DNA from: Mesorhizobium sp. J8
Lineage (GTDB): Bacteria; Pseudomonadota; Alphaproteobacteria; Rhizobiales; Rhizobiaceae
Direction of reading: 5' to 3'
Assembly: GCF_016591715.1 (NCBI RefSeq)
Contig: NZ_AP024109.1
Coordinates: 4,712,001-4,776,000, forward strand
Length of the DNA stretch: 64,000 nt
How positions within the stretch are numbered: the stretch's first letter is position 1; each line of letters begins with the position of its first letter. Of this stretch, positions 48,157 through 58,008 are shown one piece after another. The position numbers were made by a program, and so were the translations under genes. Under the pieces are notes generated by a model. That model did not search any database, was not told where the DNA came from, and worked only from the letters and a program-made list of their open reading frames with translations.

Positions 48157-49068
48157 TCAGTCGGGCTTGCGCGACAGCACCAGGTACATGGCTGCGAGCA
48201 TCAGGACCAGGGCCAGCCAGAACGACGCGGCCGGTCGTTCGTCGAAGACGGCCAGGCTCCAGAGGATGCCGGCGGCCACGGCCAGATAATTGAAGATCGA
48301 AAAACGCGTCGGCCCCATCCGGGCGACCAGCTCGAAGAACAGGACGAAGAAGATGGCATTGATCGCCGTCGCGAGAACGAGCGGCGTCGCGGTCCTGCCG
48401 GTCCACTCGGAAGGCAACGCTGCACCGCCGAGCGCAAGCATGACGACGCCGGCAACCACGGCCGCTCCCAGCAACGTTCCGGCCGCCATTACCGCGGAGG
48501 ACGCGCCTTCGGGACGCAGCCATTTGGCGCAGTTGTTGGCGGCAGCGAACATGACCGGCGCAAGGAGCGCCACCAGAAACCAGACGACGCCGTCGGAGCC
48601 GACAACGCCAGCGTCGGGCAGCGCGAGGACAGCCACGCCGGCCACGCCGAGCAGCATTCCGGCGAGAGTGCGCCAATCGAAGCGATCGAGGCCCGCCAGC
48701 GCGCCGATGCAGAGGGTGAATATGGGAGAAAGGCAGAGCACCAGGGTCAGCACCGAGGCGTCGACATGCGGAGCCGCTGAAACCAGGATGCCGATCGGCA
48801 GGCCAACCACCAGGCCACCCAAGATCAGGTACGTACGCACCTGTCCGGCGGTAAGGGCAAACCGACCGCCGGTGACGGCGGCCGCCAGGACCAGTGTCAC
48901 GCCTGCCGCAAGAGATTGCGCGAAGGCGAAGCCCACGGGCGGCCATTGCGTTTCGGCGGCCAGCCGGTTGACCGGAAAAATGCCGCCATAGATCGCCGCT
49001 GCCAAGAGCAGAAGAGCGGCGTCGGTCGGCGGCAGGCCCTTGCGAGCTACAACTCGGTCGTCACGCAT
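48157..49068 (-). CDS. EamA/DMT family transporter
   Basis: A 303-residue membrane protein from ATG 49068, with ten predicted hydrophobic segments in two EamA repeats (AALLLLAAAIYGGIFPVNRLA at the start; VVWFLVALLAPVMFAAANNCAKW beginning the second half; MGPTRFSIFNYLAVAAGILWSLAVF, the typical pre-last helix). Family members export or exchange small metabolites. It lies downstream of the HyuB gene on the same strand with an 83-base gap, so it may be in the same transcript. Confidence 0.88.
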   Translation of the reverse strand: MRDDRVVARKGLPPTDAALLLLAAAIYGGIFPVNRLAAETQWPPVGFAFAQSLAAGVTLVLAAAVTGGRFALTAGQVRTYLILGGLVVGLPIGILVSAAPHVDASVLTLVLCLSPIFTLCIGALAGLDRFDWRTLAGMLLGVAGVAVLALPDAGVVGSDGVVWFLVALLAPVMFAAANNCAKWLRPEGASSAVMAAGTLLGAAVVAGVVMLALGGAALPSEWTGRTATPLVLATAINAIFFVLFFELVARMGPTRFSIFNYLAVAAGILWSLAVFDERPAASFWLALVLMLAAMYLVLSRKPD

Positions 49069-49151
49069 GGCACACCCCCCGTTAGGCGCCCTTTTCCCAA
49101 CCAATAGTCCGGAATTCGAGGTCCACCGCAGACCTGTTCCACCTATCGGAG

Positions 49152-50945
49152 TCAGACCGTTCTGAGGGCGGCTGTACGAGCTTCGTCGACCTGGAGCAGG
49201 CCAGGCTCGTCGGCCTCGACCAGAACCACCTTGTAGACCGTCTCGGCATCCTCGCGGCTCAGCCAGCCGCGATTGACGGTCGCCGCGACACGCCTCGGAT
49301 CGCGCTTCAGCGGATCGCCGTAACCGCCGCCGCCGCAGGCGGTGAACTCGATGCGGGCGCCATCCTCGATCGTCTCTTCGCTGAAGGCCGGCAACACGAT
49401 CTTCTCACCGGCCCTGAGCTTGATCGTCTCGCTCTCCTTGCCGTCGCCGCCGCCCAGCACGCCGCGCGGCGGGAAGCTGGTGCCGTCGGCCGCGTAGACG
49501 ATCGTCATGTCGTGGTCGAGCGGATAGAAGACGCCGCCGGTCGCCGGCGCGCCCTCGAACTCGCCGAAACCCTGCGATCCGGGCAGCACGCCACGGCGCT
49601 CGATAACGATCGGATACATCGACTCGTCGACCTCGACCGAGTCGAGCTGGATGAGACCGGCATTGGCCGGGCCGCAATAGGTCAGCCAGCCGTCGAAGCC
49701 GTGGCGGGCGCCGCCGCCGGCATAGCCGACAAAGACCTGGTTGACGTAGGACTTGCCGTGCTTGAACGGGTCCTGACCGGAGATGACGCCGACCCCTGCC
49801 GGCAGGTGCGAGCCGCTCTCGGCCTGGCCGTAAGGCGCGCCCATGCGCGAGAATACGCAGTTGCCGGCAATCATCAGCCGGTCGTTGACGTTGGTCGTGG
49901 CGACCGAAGTGCCGACCGGATATTTCGGCTTGCCGATGGCGCTGCCCTCGCGCAGCAGCACCTTGATCTGCGACTTCGCGCCCTCATTGTGCGGGATGCT
50001 TTCGTCGAGATTGTTGAAGACGCCGATGCGGCAGGAGCCGGTGGCGGTGTTCTCCGACAGGTTGAGGCCGCCCGGCACGTTGTCGATGTTGTCGCGCACG
50101 TCGACGACTATCTCGCCCTTCTCCGGATAGACATTGATCGTCACCTTGACCGGGATGCCTTCGTCGGCGACGCCCGGCACCGGGTCATGGCGCGTCTCGT
50201 AGCTGTAGCTGCCGGCCGGCAGCTTGGCGATCGCCGCCTTGGCGCAGCGCGCGCCGTAGTCGAACCAGTCCTCGACGAAACCGAGAATCGTGTCGCGGCC
50301 ATAGCGCGCGAACAATTCGCCGATACGCCTTTCGCCGGTGCGGCAGGCGCCGATCTGAGCGCGAACGTCGCCCAGCCACATGTCCGGCACGCGGTTGCGC
50401 ATCGTGCCGATGCGCAGGATGTCCTTCTTCTCCTCGTAGTTCTGCGCGACGCGCACGCAGGGGAAATGCATGCCTTCCTCGAAGATGTTCTTGGCGAAAG
50501 GCAGGTAGGTCGACGGCACCGGCGCGCCGGTGTCGGCGTGGTGCGACAGCGCCACGACCCAGAACAGCGGCTCGCCCTCGAAGAACACCGGCATCGCCAT
50601 GATCAGGTCGGCATGGTGCGTGCCGCCGGTATAGGGACAGTTGTTGAGGAAGATGTCGCCTTGCGCAATGTCGTCGAAGAGATCCGTCAGCGGCCGCGTC
50701 GCCATGTCCATCGACATGACATGGATCGGCAGCGCGTCCTCGACCGAAACCAGCCTGTGGTCGTAGGTCAGGATGGCGCAGGAGAAGTCGCGCGCATTCT
50801 TGATCACCGCCGAGCGGCTGGCGCGCATGACGACCAGGGTCATCTCGCGCACGATCGCCTCGAAGCGGCTCTTCAGCACCGACATCAGGAAGGGGTCGAC
50901 ACGGCGTTCAGCGACGTCGAGCTCGAGCCTGTTGATGGAGTCCAT
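49152..50945 (-). CDS. hydantoinase B/oxoprolinase family protein
   Basis: A 597-residue protein from ATG 50945; a GTG five codons earlier is also in frame. The HyuB start VDPFLMSVLKSRFEAIVREMTLVVMRASRSAVIKNARDFSCAIL is clear; GDIFLNNCPYTGGTHHADLIMAMPVF, LSHHADTG, ENTATGSCRIGVFNN and ACGGGGYGDPLKRDP near the C-terminus are family landmarks. With HyuA it forms an ATP-dependent enzyme hydrolysing a cyclic imide or amide (hydantoin, oxoproline) or carboxylating a ketone. The HyuA gene is 28 bases upstream on the same strand. Confidence 0.93.
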   Translation of the reverse strand: MDSINRLELDVAERRVDPFLMSVLKSRFEAIVREMTLVVMRASRSAVIKNARDFSCAILTYDHRLVSVEDALPIHVMSMDMATRPLTDLFDDIAQGDIFLNNCPYTGGTHHADLIMAMPVFFEGEPLFWVVALSHHADTGAPVPSTYLPFAKNIFEEGMHFPCVRVAQNYEEKKDILRIGTMRNRVPDMWLGDVRAQIGACRTGERRIGELFARYGRDTILGFVEDWFDYGARCAKAAIAKLPAGSYSYETRHDPVPGVADEGIPVKVTINVYPEKGEIVVDVRDNIDNVPGGLNLSENTATGSCRIGVFNNLDESIPHNEGAKSQIKVLLREGSAIGKPKYPVGTSVATTNVNDRLMIAGNCVFSRMGAPYGQAESGSHLPAGVGVISGQDPFKHGKSYVNQVFVGYAGGGARHGFDGWLTYCGPANAGLIQLDSVEVDESMYPIVIERRGVLPGSQGFGEFEGAPATGGVFYPLDHDMTIVYAADGTSFPPRGVLGGGDGKESETIKLRAGEKIVLPAFSEETIEDGARIEFTACGGGGYGDPLKRDPRRVAATVNRGWLSREDAETVYKVVLVEADEPGLLQVDEARTAALRTV

Positions 50946-50972
50946 GGGTCGTTCTCTCACGTGATTGTTGAA

Positions 50973-53033
50973 CTAGGCGATGTTGACGACGAGATTGCCG
51001 TAGCGGTCGATCTGCCCTTGATGCTGGTCCTTGAGATAGGCGGTGAAGGTCTCGGCTTCGACCAGGCAGGGGCCGGCAAGCTGCGCGCCGGCGCGCAGCT
51101 GCGCAAGTTCGTAGACCGGAACCGTTTCGACACGCCCGCTTTCCTGCTGGTAGATGCCGCGCCTGGCCTTCAGGTCGATCGGGCCATTCTGATCGGGCAG
51201 CGTGTTCTTCTGCCAGATATCCTGGCCCGAGCGCTTGCCGATGGCGCGCAGCTTCCACGCCGTGAACTCGACGACGTCGTTGTCGGCGCGGATCGAATAG
51301 ATGCGCTCGTGCATCTTGTGGAAGGCCTCGACCAGACCCGGCAGATCGCCCTCGGACACCACTCCGTCCTTTGCCTCGAACGGCACCTCGATCTCGAAGG
51401 ACTGGTATTCGTAGCGGCCGAGGAAGGAGAATTCGAACTGGCGGTTCTCAGGCGCCACGCCGGCTTCGGCGAGGAAGTTGTCGCCGGCCTGCTTCAGCCG
51501 CTTCAGCGCGTCGTTGACGCCGGCGACGTTGAAGTCGGCATCGGAGGTGAGCAGCACCGCGCTCTCTTCCGAGCGGATGTCGGAGATCAGGCCGCCGAAG
51601 GCGCTGAGGCCGGCCATGAAACGCGGCACCATATAGCGCTTCAGGCCGAGGATGTCGGCCATCTCGGCGATGTGGATGGCGGTGGCTCCGCCGCCGCAGA
51701 CGAAGAAAGAGTCGCGCGGATTGATGCCCTCGCGCACGGTGATCTCCTCGATCGCCGCCACCATGTTGTGGTTGGAGGTGGTGTAGATCGCGTAGGCGGC
51801 TTGCTCGCGCGTCACGCCGAGCCGCGCGGCGATCTTGTCCACCGCGGCCTCAGCCAGCTCGCGCTTCAGCTGCATCTTGCCGCCGAGGAAGTAATCCGGA
51901 TCGACGATACCCAGCACGACATTGGCATCGGTCACGGTCGGCTCGGTGCCGCCCTGACCGTAGCAGGCAGGCCCCGGCCGCGCGCCGGCGCTGCGCGGGC
52001 CGACCTGCAGCAGGCCGCCTTCGTCGACAAAGGCGATCGAGCCGCCGCCGGCGCCGACCGAGCGCACGTCGACCTTGGGAATGCCGAGCGAATCGTCATG
52101 GATCATGCTGTCCGGCGTGACGATGATCTGGTGGTCGCGCAGCGCCGAGACGTCGAAGGTCGTGCCGCCCATGTCGCCGACGATGATGTCAGGCTCGTCG
52201 GAGAGCGCGAGCGCCGCCATCGGCGCCAGCGTCGGGCCGGACATGACGCTGTAGATCGGCTTCCGGATCATGTCGGCCAAAGGCATCATGCCGCCGACGC
52301 AATTGGCAAGCAGCAGCTCGCCCGCGAAACCTTCCTCGTCGAGCGCGGTCTTCAGCTTCTCGATATAGGTGCGCACGATCGGATTGATCGAGGCGTCGAT
52401 CGCGGCCGCGATGATGCGCTTGTATTCGCGCGGCATCGGGTTGATCTCATGGCTGAGCGTCACCGGAATGCCCGGCAGCTCTTTGTCCAGGATCTCGCGC
52501 ACGGCAAGCTCATGCGCCGGGTTGACCACCGACCACAGCAGGCCGACGGCGATCGCCTCGACGCCGAGGCCGCGGAATTCGGCGGCCGCCTTGCGCACGT
52601 CATCCAGCGACAGAGGCGCCAGTTCGCGGCCGCGCGCGTCGATGCGGCCGGCGACCGTCTTGGTGAGATGGCGCGGCACATAGGGATCGGGATAGTTCAG
52701 CCGCCACTGGAAAGCCCCTTTGCGCGGGCCCTCGCGCAGCACGAGGATATCCTGGTGACCGGCGGTCAGGATGAGGCCGACCTTGACGGTCTTGCGTTCG
52801 ACCAGCGCGTTGGTGGACACGGTCGAACCGTGCACGATGAGGTCGATCTCTCTCATGAAGTCGGCGCCGCTCAGGCCATAGCCCTCGGCCGCAACATGCA
52901 GCACGTTGATGAAGCCTTTTTCGAATTCGCCAGGCGTCGTCGGCGACTTGAAGATCGCGATCTCGCCCTTGCTGTTCGAGACGAGGCAGTCGGTGAAGGT
53001 GCCGCCGATGTCGATGCAAACTTGATAGGCCAT
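50973..53033 (-). CDS. hydantoinase/oxoprolinase family protein (HyuA-like ATPase subunit)
   Basis: A 686-residue protein from ATG 53033. The N-terminal actin-like phosphate motif is DIGGTFTDCLVSN; VHGSTVSTNALVERK, AGHQDIL, SHEINPMPREYKR, MSGPTLAPMAALAL and the second phosphate motif VGDMGGTTFDVSAL follow. SVGAGGGSIAFVDEGGLLQVGPRSAGARPGPACYGQGG is the standard core. It couples ATP hydrolysis to opening of a cyclic amide, or activates a substrate for carboxylation, with HyuB. It follows two ABC permease genes, so the substrate is probably imported by that system. Confidence 0.93.
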   Translation of the reverse strand: MAYQVCIDIGGTFTDCLVSNSKGEIAIFKSPTTPGEFEKGFINVLHVAAEGYGLSGADFMREIDLIVHGSTVSTNALVERKTVKVGLILTAGHQDILVLREGPRKGAFQWRLNYPDPYVPRHLTKTVAGRIDARGRELAPLSLDDVRKAAAEFRGLGVEAIAVGLLWSVVNPAHELAVREILDKELPGIPVTLSHEINPMPREYKRIIAAAIDASINPIVRTYIEKLKTALDEEGFAGELLLANCVGGMMPLADMIRKPIYSVMSGPTLAPMAALALSDEPDIIVGDMGGTTFDVSALRDHQIIVTPDSMIHDDSLGIPKVDVRSVGAGGGSIAFVDEGGLLQVGPRSAGARPGPACYGQGGTEPTVTDANVVLGIVDPDYFLGGKMQLKRELAEAAVDKIAARLGVTREQAAYAIYTTSNHNMVAAIEEITVREGINPRDSFFVCGGGATAIHIAEMADILGLKRYMVPRFMAGLSAFGGLISDIRSEESAVLLTSDADFNVAGVNDALKRLKQAGDNFLAEAGVAPENRQFEFSFLGRYEYQSFEIEVPFEAKDGVVSEGDLPGLVEAFHKMHERIYSIRADNDVVEFTAWKLRAIGKRSGQDIWQKNTLPDQNGPIDLKARRGIYQQESGRVETVPVYELAQLRAGAQLAGPCLVEAETFTAYLKDQHQGQIDRYGNLVVNIA

Positions 53034-53059
53034 ACGAGCTTCCCGAAGAGGTTGGAGTA

Positions 53060-54049
53060 TCAGCGCCTGGCTTCGTCGCGATTGACGATCAGGCTGACGA
53101 TGATGATGACGCCCAGGCAGATCTGCTGCAGATAGCCGTCGATCTGGACGAGGTTCATGCCGTTGGAGAGCACTGTGACGAACAGCGCGCCGAGCACGGC
53201 GGCGCCTACGCCCCCCTCGCCGCCGGAGAGGCGCACGCCGCCGACCACGGCGGCCGCGATGGCCTCCAGCGTGAGATTGCCGCCGAGATTGGGCTCGCCC
53301 GAGCCGGTGCGCGCCGTGAGCAGCAGCGCGCCGAGCGCCGCCAGCAGCGCGCAAAGCACATAGGCCAGCACCAGCACCGGCACGGTGCGGATGCCAGCCG
53401 CCACCGCCGCCTTGGGATTGGCGCCGATGATGTAGAGGCTGCGGCCGAAACGCGTCGCCTTGAGCGCCAGGAACAGAAGCACGAACACCAGCGCGGCGAT
53501 CCAGATCGGCATCGGGATTGCGAGCAGCGAGCGCTCCGCGAATTCGGCGGTAAGGCTCTTCGGAAGGCCCGTGACCGGAAAGCCGCCGCTGATCGTCGAG
53601 GCAAAGGCCAGCACCATGTTGGCCATGCCGAGCGTCGTCACCAGCGGATTGATGCCGATGCCTGCGATGAGGAGGCCGTTGGCGAGGCCGATCGTGCCAG
53701 CGATCAGAACCGCCGCGCCGATGCCATAGAGGATCGAAACGTCGCCGCCCCCCATCGCCACCATCGCCATCGAGGCAGCGACGCTGACGAGCGAGACGGT
53801 GTAGCCGAGCGACAGATCGAAGCCACGCGTCAAAAGCACCATGGTCTGCGCCATGGCGAAGATGGCGAGATAGCTCGCCTGCAGCGCGATGTTGCGGAAA
53901 TTGCCGACGGAAAGCACGCGCGGCTCGACCAGGCCAAACAGGACAAGCACCACGAGGATGGCGATCGGCAGCCGCGCGGCGCGCAGGATTTCCTTCGGCG
54001 AGAGGCCGGTAGCCTGGGCCATCGGTTGTGTCTTGGCCTCCGTGCTCAT
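53060..54049 (-). CDS. ABC transporter permease (RbsC-like)
   Basis: A 329-residue permease from ATG 54049, four-base overlap with the next permease gene upstream. MVLLTRGFDLSLGYTVSLVSVAAS, GLANGLLIAGIGINPLVTTLGMANMVLAFA, YIIGANPKAAVAAGIRTVPVL and LEAIAAAVVGGVRLSGGEGGVGAAVLGAL are the family landmarks. It is the second permease of the importer with the ATPase at 55068 and binding protein at 56716. Confidence 0.92.
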   Translation of the reverse strand: MSTEAKTQPMAQATGLSPKEILRAARLPIAILVVLVLFGLVEPRVLSVGNFRNIALQASYLAIFAMAQTMVLLTRGFDLSLGYTVSLVSVAASMAMVAMGGGDVSILYGIGAAVLIAGTIGLANGLLIAGIGINPLVTTLGMANMVLAFASTISGGFPVTGLPKSLTAEFAERSLLAIPMPIWIAALVFVLLFLALKATRFGRSLYIIGANPKAAVAAGIRTVPVLVLAYVLCALLAALGALLLTARTGSGEPNLGGNLTLEAIAAAVVGGVRLSGGEGGVGAAVLGALFVTVLSNGMNLVQIDGYLQQICLGVIIIVSLIVNRDEARR

Positions 54050-55071
54050 GCCTGCCGCTTTCTCAACAGAAGCCGTTCGATGGCCAAGGCCACGATCAGC
54101 ACCGCGCCAAGCACCAGCGTTTGATATTTGCTGTTCACCTGCACCAGGTTCATGGCGTTGGCGATAACTGACAGGAACAGCGCAGCCAGCGCCACCAGTT
54201 CGGCGCGGCCGACGCCGCCGCGCAGCGACACGCCGCCGATGACCGCGGCGGCGATGGTTTCGAGCGCCAGCGTACCGCCGATGGTGGATTGGCCGGAGCC
54301 AAGCCGCGACGTCATCAGGAAGCCGGTGAGCGCGGCGAGCAGGCCGGCGAGCATATAGGCCGCGATCAGCGTACGCCCGGTAGCGACGCCCGACAGGCGC
54401 GCCGAGCGCTGGTCGCTGCCCACCGCATAGATATGACGGCCGAGCGCGGTGAAACGCTGCATGACGATACAGGCGGCAAGCACGCCAAGCGCCACCCAAA
54501 GCACGATCGGCAGGCCCAGGAACTGGCCGCGTCCGACATTGGCGACGAAGGAATCCGTCACGCCGTAGATCGGAATGCCCTGCGTGAAATAGAGCGCGAT
54601 GCCCATCAGCACCGACATCATCGCCAGCGTCACCATGAAGGGCGAGAGCGAGAAGATCGACACCAGGCCGGCATTGACAACCCCGACAAGCGCCCCGACA
54701 CCGAGAGCAACCACCAGCGAGGCGATGATGATGGACAATTCCATGCCGGGAAAATACCCGCTGCCGACCAGCATCACCGCGGCCGTAACGACCGAGGTCG
54801 CCGCCACCACCGCCCCCACTGACAGGTCGAAGCCGCCGGCCGTCATCACCAGCATCTGCGCCAGCGACGGGATGAGCAGCAGCGCGAAATTGCGCATGAC
54901 GTTGAGCAGGTTGAGCCGATTGAGGAAGCGCGGTTCGATCAGCGCCGTCGCGACCACCGCCACGACCAGGAAGGTGATGACGATGCCGCCCTGCATGAGG
55001 AAACGGTCGAGCCGGCTCGCGCGGTGCGATGGCGCGTTGGCAACGGCCATGGTCGCCGTTTCAGAGCTCAT
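54046..55071 (-). CDS. ABC transporter permease (RbsC-like)
   Basis: A 341-residue permease. LVMTAGGFDLSVGAVVAATSVVTAAVM, GVVNAGLVSIFSLSPFMVTLAMMSVLMGIALYF, YAVGSDQRSARLSGVATGRTL and LETIAAAVIGGVSLRGGVGRAELVALAALFL are typical. It overlaps the ATPase stop and the next permease start, so the three genes are translationally coupled. Confidence 0.92.
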   Translation of the reverse strand: MSSETATMAVANAPSHRASRLDRFLMQGGIVITFLVVAVVATALIEPRFLNRLNLLNVMRNFALLLIPSLAQMLVMTAGGFDLSVGAVVAATSVVTAAVMLVGSGYFPGMELSIIIASLVVALGVGALVGVVNAGLVSIFSLSPFMVTLAMMSVLMGIALYFTQGIPIYGVTDSFVANVGRGQFLGLPIVLWVALGVLAACIVMQRFTALGRHIYAVGSDQRSARLSGVATGRTLIAAYMLAGLLAALTGFLMTSRLGSGQSTIGGTLALETIAAAVIGGVSLRGGVGRAELVALAALFLSVIANAMNLVQVNSKYQTLVLGAVLIVALAIERLLLRKRQA

Positions 55072-56564
55072 GCGCGGCCTCCGAAATAGTGCGACAGCAC
55101 CTGGGCTTCGCTGAGCTCGTGCTGGGCAAGCTCGGCGACGATTTTGCCTTCATGCATGACATAGACACGCGAGGCGAGATTGATCAGCTCCGGTAATTCG
55201 GACGTCGAGACCACGACCGAAGCGCCGGCCTCGACCAGCGACTTGATGAGGTTGTAGACATCGGCCTTGGCGCCGACATCGATGCCGACGGTGGGTTCGT
55301 CGAATAGATAGACATCGAAAGATTTCATCAGGCCGCGCGCCAGCATCAGCTTCTGCTGGTTGCCGCCGGAGAAGGCGGAGGCCTTGCGCTCGGGCGCCAT
55401 CGGCCGCAATGCGAGATTGCCGAGCGGTCCCCTGATCGCCTCGTTCTCGCGCCAGAACTTCAGTACCGGTCCGGACGACAGTTGCGGCAGGTCGAGCGAG
55501 CTCATGGTCGCGTTCTCGCGCGCCGATCGCGCCAGTGCCAGGCCTTCCGATCCGCGATCGGCGGGGAAGTAGCAGACATTGGCGGCAAGCATTGATGTCG
55601 GCGTCGGCCGCTCGACCGGCCGGTCGCCCAGACTGATCGTGCCCGCCTCGATCGTCTCAAGGCCGAACACGGCGCGGCAGAGCTCGCTGCGCCCGCAGCC
55701 GACAAGACCGGCAAGTCCGACCACCTCGCCCGCGCGAGCGGTGAAGGAAGCCCCGATGACGGAGTGCTTCTGCGTCGTAAGGTCCCGCACCTCGAGCCTG
55801 ACCGCGCCGGGCTTGTGCTCGATCTTAGGAAAGAGCTGCTCGACGGGACGGCCGACCATCATCTCGATCAGGCCCTCGTCCGAAATCTCCGCCGTGACCA
55901 CCGTGCCGATCTTCTTGCCGCCGCGCAGCACGGTGACGCGGTCGGAGAGATTGCGGATCTCGCTCATGCGATGCGAGACATAGATGATGCCGACGCCACG
56001 CGCCTTGAGCAGCGCCACGGCGTTGAACAGTTTCTCCGCCTCGCCGTCGGTGAGCGACGCGGTCGGCTCGTCGAGGATGAGCACCTTCGGCCGCATGCGC
56101 AGCGCCTTGGCGATCTCGACCATCTGCTTTTGCGCGCGCGACAGGAAGGCGACCTTCTCGTCGAGCGGCAAATGGAAGCCGAGACTATCGAGCAGTTCGG
56201 CTGCGGCCTGGCGCATCTGCTTGCGCTTGAGGAAGAGGCCGGACGACTGCTCGCGGCCGAGGAAGATGTTTTCGACCACGCTTAGGTCGGGAACCAGACT
56301 GAATTCCTGGAAGACCGCGGCAATGCCGATCTCTTGCGCCACCTGCGGCGTCAGGCTGGTGATTGTGCGGCCGTTGATGCGGTAAACGCCTTCGGCCCAG
56401 GGAAACGTGCCGGCAATGAGATTGATGAGCGTCGACTTGCCGGCGCCATTCTCGCCAAGCAACGCGTGGACCTCGCCCTCGTTGAGGGAGAAGTCGACAT
56501 TGTCGAGCGCGGCGATGCCGCGGAATCTCCTGGTGAACCCTGTAACTTCCAGCATCTCGTCCAA
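55068..56564 (-). CDS. ABC transporter ATP-binding protein, two tandem domains (RbsA-like)
   Basis: A 498-residue protein (a start at the fourth codon, MLEVTGF, is also possible). First domain: Walker A GENGAGKST, SRAQKQMVEIAKAL as signature, Walker B LILDEPTASLT. Second domain: GLVGCGRSEL, SGGNQQKLMLARGL, YLFDEPTVGIDVGAKADVY. This matches the ribose-type ATPases. The hairpin at 56632-56661 separates it from the binding-protein gene. Confidence 0.94.
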   Translation of the reverse strand: MDEMLEVTGFTRRFRGIAALDNVDFSLNEGEVHALLGENGAGKSTLINLIAGTFPWAEGVYRINGRTITSLTPQVAQEIGIAAVFQEFSLVPDLSVVENIFLGREQSSGLFLKRKQMRQAAAELLDSLGFHLPLDEKVAFLSRAQKQMVEIAKALRMRPKVLILDEPTASLTDGEAEKLFNAVALLKARGVGIIYVSHRMSEIRNLSDRVTVLRGGKKIGTVVTAEISDEGLIEMMVGRPVEQLFPKIEHKPGAVRLEVRDLTTQKHSVIGASFTARAGEVVGLAGLVGCGRSELCRAVFGLETIEAGTISLGDRPVERPTPTSMLAANVCYFPADRGSEGLALARSARENATMSSLDLPQLSSGPVLKFWRENEAIRGPLGNLALRPMAPERKASAFSGGNQQKLMLARGLMKSFDVYLFDEPTVGIDVGAKADVYNLIKSLVEAGASVVVSTSELPELINLASRVYVMHEGKIVAELAQHELSEAQVLSHYFGGRA

Positions 56565-56631
56565 AGGCCCAAAACCGGCAAGAGCAATTCAAGCAAACCG
56601 CGCGGCGGTTCGCCCGGAATTGCGTCAAGTC

Positions 56632-56661
56632 GCCTGACCGCCTTCTGCAAGGCGGTCAGGC
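56632..56661 (-). terminator. 11-bp hairpin between binding-protein and ATPase genes
   Basis: GCCTGACCGCC (56632-56642) pairs perfectly with GGCGGTCAGGC (56651-56661) with an 8-base loop, 55 bases after the stop of the binding-protein gene. No T tract follows on the minus strand. It is the same design as in the other importers of this window: a hairpin directly after the binding-protein gene. Confidence 0.65.
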
Positions 56662-56715
56662 CGGGAGGATCGCGATACAATCGCGAAGCTGAAGGCCGCG
56701 CCGGCGGCCTCGTTG

Positions 56716-57774
56716 CTATTCGACCGAGAACACCGGGCGCCAGTTGTCCGGCGCGAAGATCTGGGTCGTGTCGATCTTGTCGACATTGTCCTTGGTAATG
56801 ATGCCGGGGGCAACCAGCAGGACCTTTTCGTGATCCTTCTTCTCCAGCGCGCGCACCGCGAGGTCGACGCCGATGCGTCCCATGATGACCGGATACTCGG
56901 TGGCGAAGCCGAGCACCGAGCCGTCCTTGACGGCCTTCAGCATGGTCTGGTTTTCATAGGATGACATGATCGTCACGTTGCTCAAGCCGGCATCGGCCAC
57001 GGCACCGATCGCTGCCTCCGCCGTCGGGGCGCCGCCCCAGATGACATTGACGTCCGGATGGGTCTGCAGTGCGTCTTCGACCAGTTTGAGCTGCGCCGGG
57101 ACGCTGGCCTCGCCGAACATCTCGCCGACCAGCTTGACGTTGCCGCTCTTGGTGCTGTCGCGGAAGCCGTTCATGTAGGTCTCGGCCCAGCCGCTGCCCT
57201 GCGGTCCGGGGAACGCCACTGCGGTGCCCTGCTTGTCGCCGAGATACTTCTTCACATACTCGCCGGTCTGAAATCCCTTCTGATAGAAGTCGGGCGTGAT
57301 GCGGGCAGTGATCGGCGTCTCCAGTATCGGATTGGCGACGGCGATGTTGACGATGCCCTTGCCCATGCCTTCGTTGATCTTGGCCGCCACGCCGGCTTCC
57401 GAGATCGCCGAGATCAGGATGGCGTCGGCGCCCGAGGCGACGCAGTCGTCATATTGCGAGATCTGCTTCGGCAGGGCCGTGTAGCCACCGGCCTGCAGCA
57501 CCGTCACCTTGACGCCGAGACGTTTCGCCTCCTCGACGATGCCGTAGTCCACCGACACCCAGTAGCTGTCCTGCAGATGCGGGAAGAGCACGCAGAGCTT
57601 CCAGGGCTTCTCCGCTTTGTCGAGCGGCTTGTACTCGATCTCTCCGACGTTCTTGAGGTCGCCGTCCTTCGCCGAGGCGATCTTGAACGGCCACCAGTCG
57701 GCGGCATGCGCCATTCCGGCCGACAGCACCGTCGCCGACAGCGCCAAGGCCAGTGATTTCTTCAATCCTCGCAT
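56716..57774 (-). CDS. ABC transporter substrate-binding protein, TorT-like
   Basis: A 352-residue protein from ATG 57774 with a signal peptide (KKSLALALSATVLSAGMAHA). LCVLFPHLQDSYWVSVDYGIVEEAKRLGV, AGGYTALPKQISQYDDCVASGADAILISAIS and NVIWGGAPTAEAAIGA resemble TorT, the periplasmic sensor partner of the TMAO system, within the ribose-binding superfamily. Here it lies with ribose-type permeases and ATPase, so it acts in import rather than TMAO sensing. Three ATTGTATCC/TATAAGATATA-type motifs lie in its upstream region. Confidence 0.88.
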   Translation of the reverse strand: MRGLKKSLALALSATVLSAGMAHAADWWPFKIASAKDGDLKNVGEIEYKPLDKAEKPWKLCVLFPHLQDSYWVSVDYGIVEEAKRLGVKVTVLQAGGYTALPKQISQYDDCVASGADAILISAISEAGVAAKINEGMGKGIVNIAVANPILETPITARITPDFYQKGFQTGEYVKKYLGDKQGTAVAFPGPQGSGWAETYMNGFRDSTKSGNVKLVGEMFGEASVPAQLKLVEDALQTHPDVNVIWGGAPTAEAAIGAVADAGLSNVTIMSSYENQTMLKAVKDGSVLGFATEYPVIMGRIGVDLAVRALEKKDHEKVLLVAPGIITKDNVDKIDTTQIFAPDNWRPVFSVE

Positions 57775-58008
57775 ATCAGTCTCCCATTTTTCAGCGCCCT
57801 GCCGGGCTGGAGTTTTCTCGATTTCGGCTTTGGTTGCCTTTTTGTATCCAATTGCCACTTCTGTGTTGGCATTTCATGACGTAAAGCGACAAATTACAAC
57901 GACAATGTATCCAATAAGAGGGAAACTTACATCTTATATCTTATATGTCAACGTGAGAATGAGCGACTGCCCCATCCGCGGCGGGACATCTGACGAAGCC
58001 CTTCAGCC
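57775..58008. promoter_or_regulatory. AT-rich promoter region with repeated operator-like motifs
   Basis: 234 bases upstream of the binding-protein gene. TTTGTATCCAAT (57841-57852) and AATGTATCCAAT (57904-57915) share the TGTATCCAAT core that occurs twice more before the E1 gene at 62912. On the minus strand TTGACA (57951-57946) is followed by TATAAGATATA, also found near the GntR gene at 59482-59492. TTGACA is a plausible -35 element. Confidence 0.6.

Noticed and set aside
49512..53135. A 1207-codon open frame on the plus strand opposite the HyuA/HyuB genes
   Set aside because: It is antisense to two clearly recognised enzymes, is rich in Asp/Arg/Val repeats typical of reversed GC-rich coding sequence, and has no recognisable domain.
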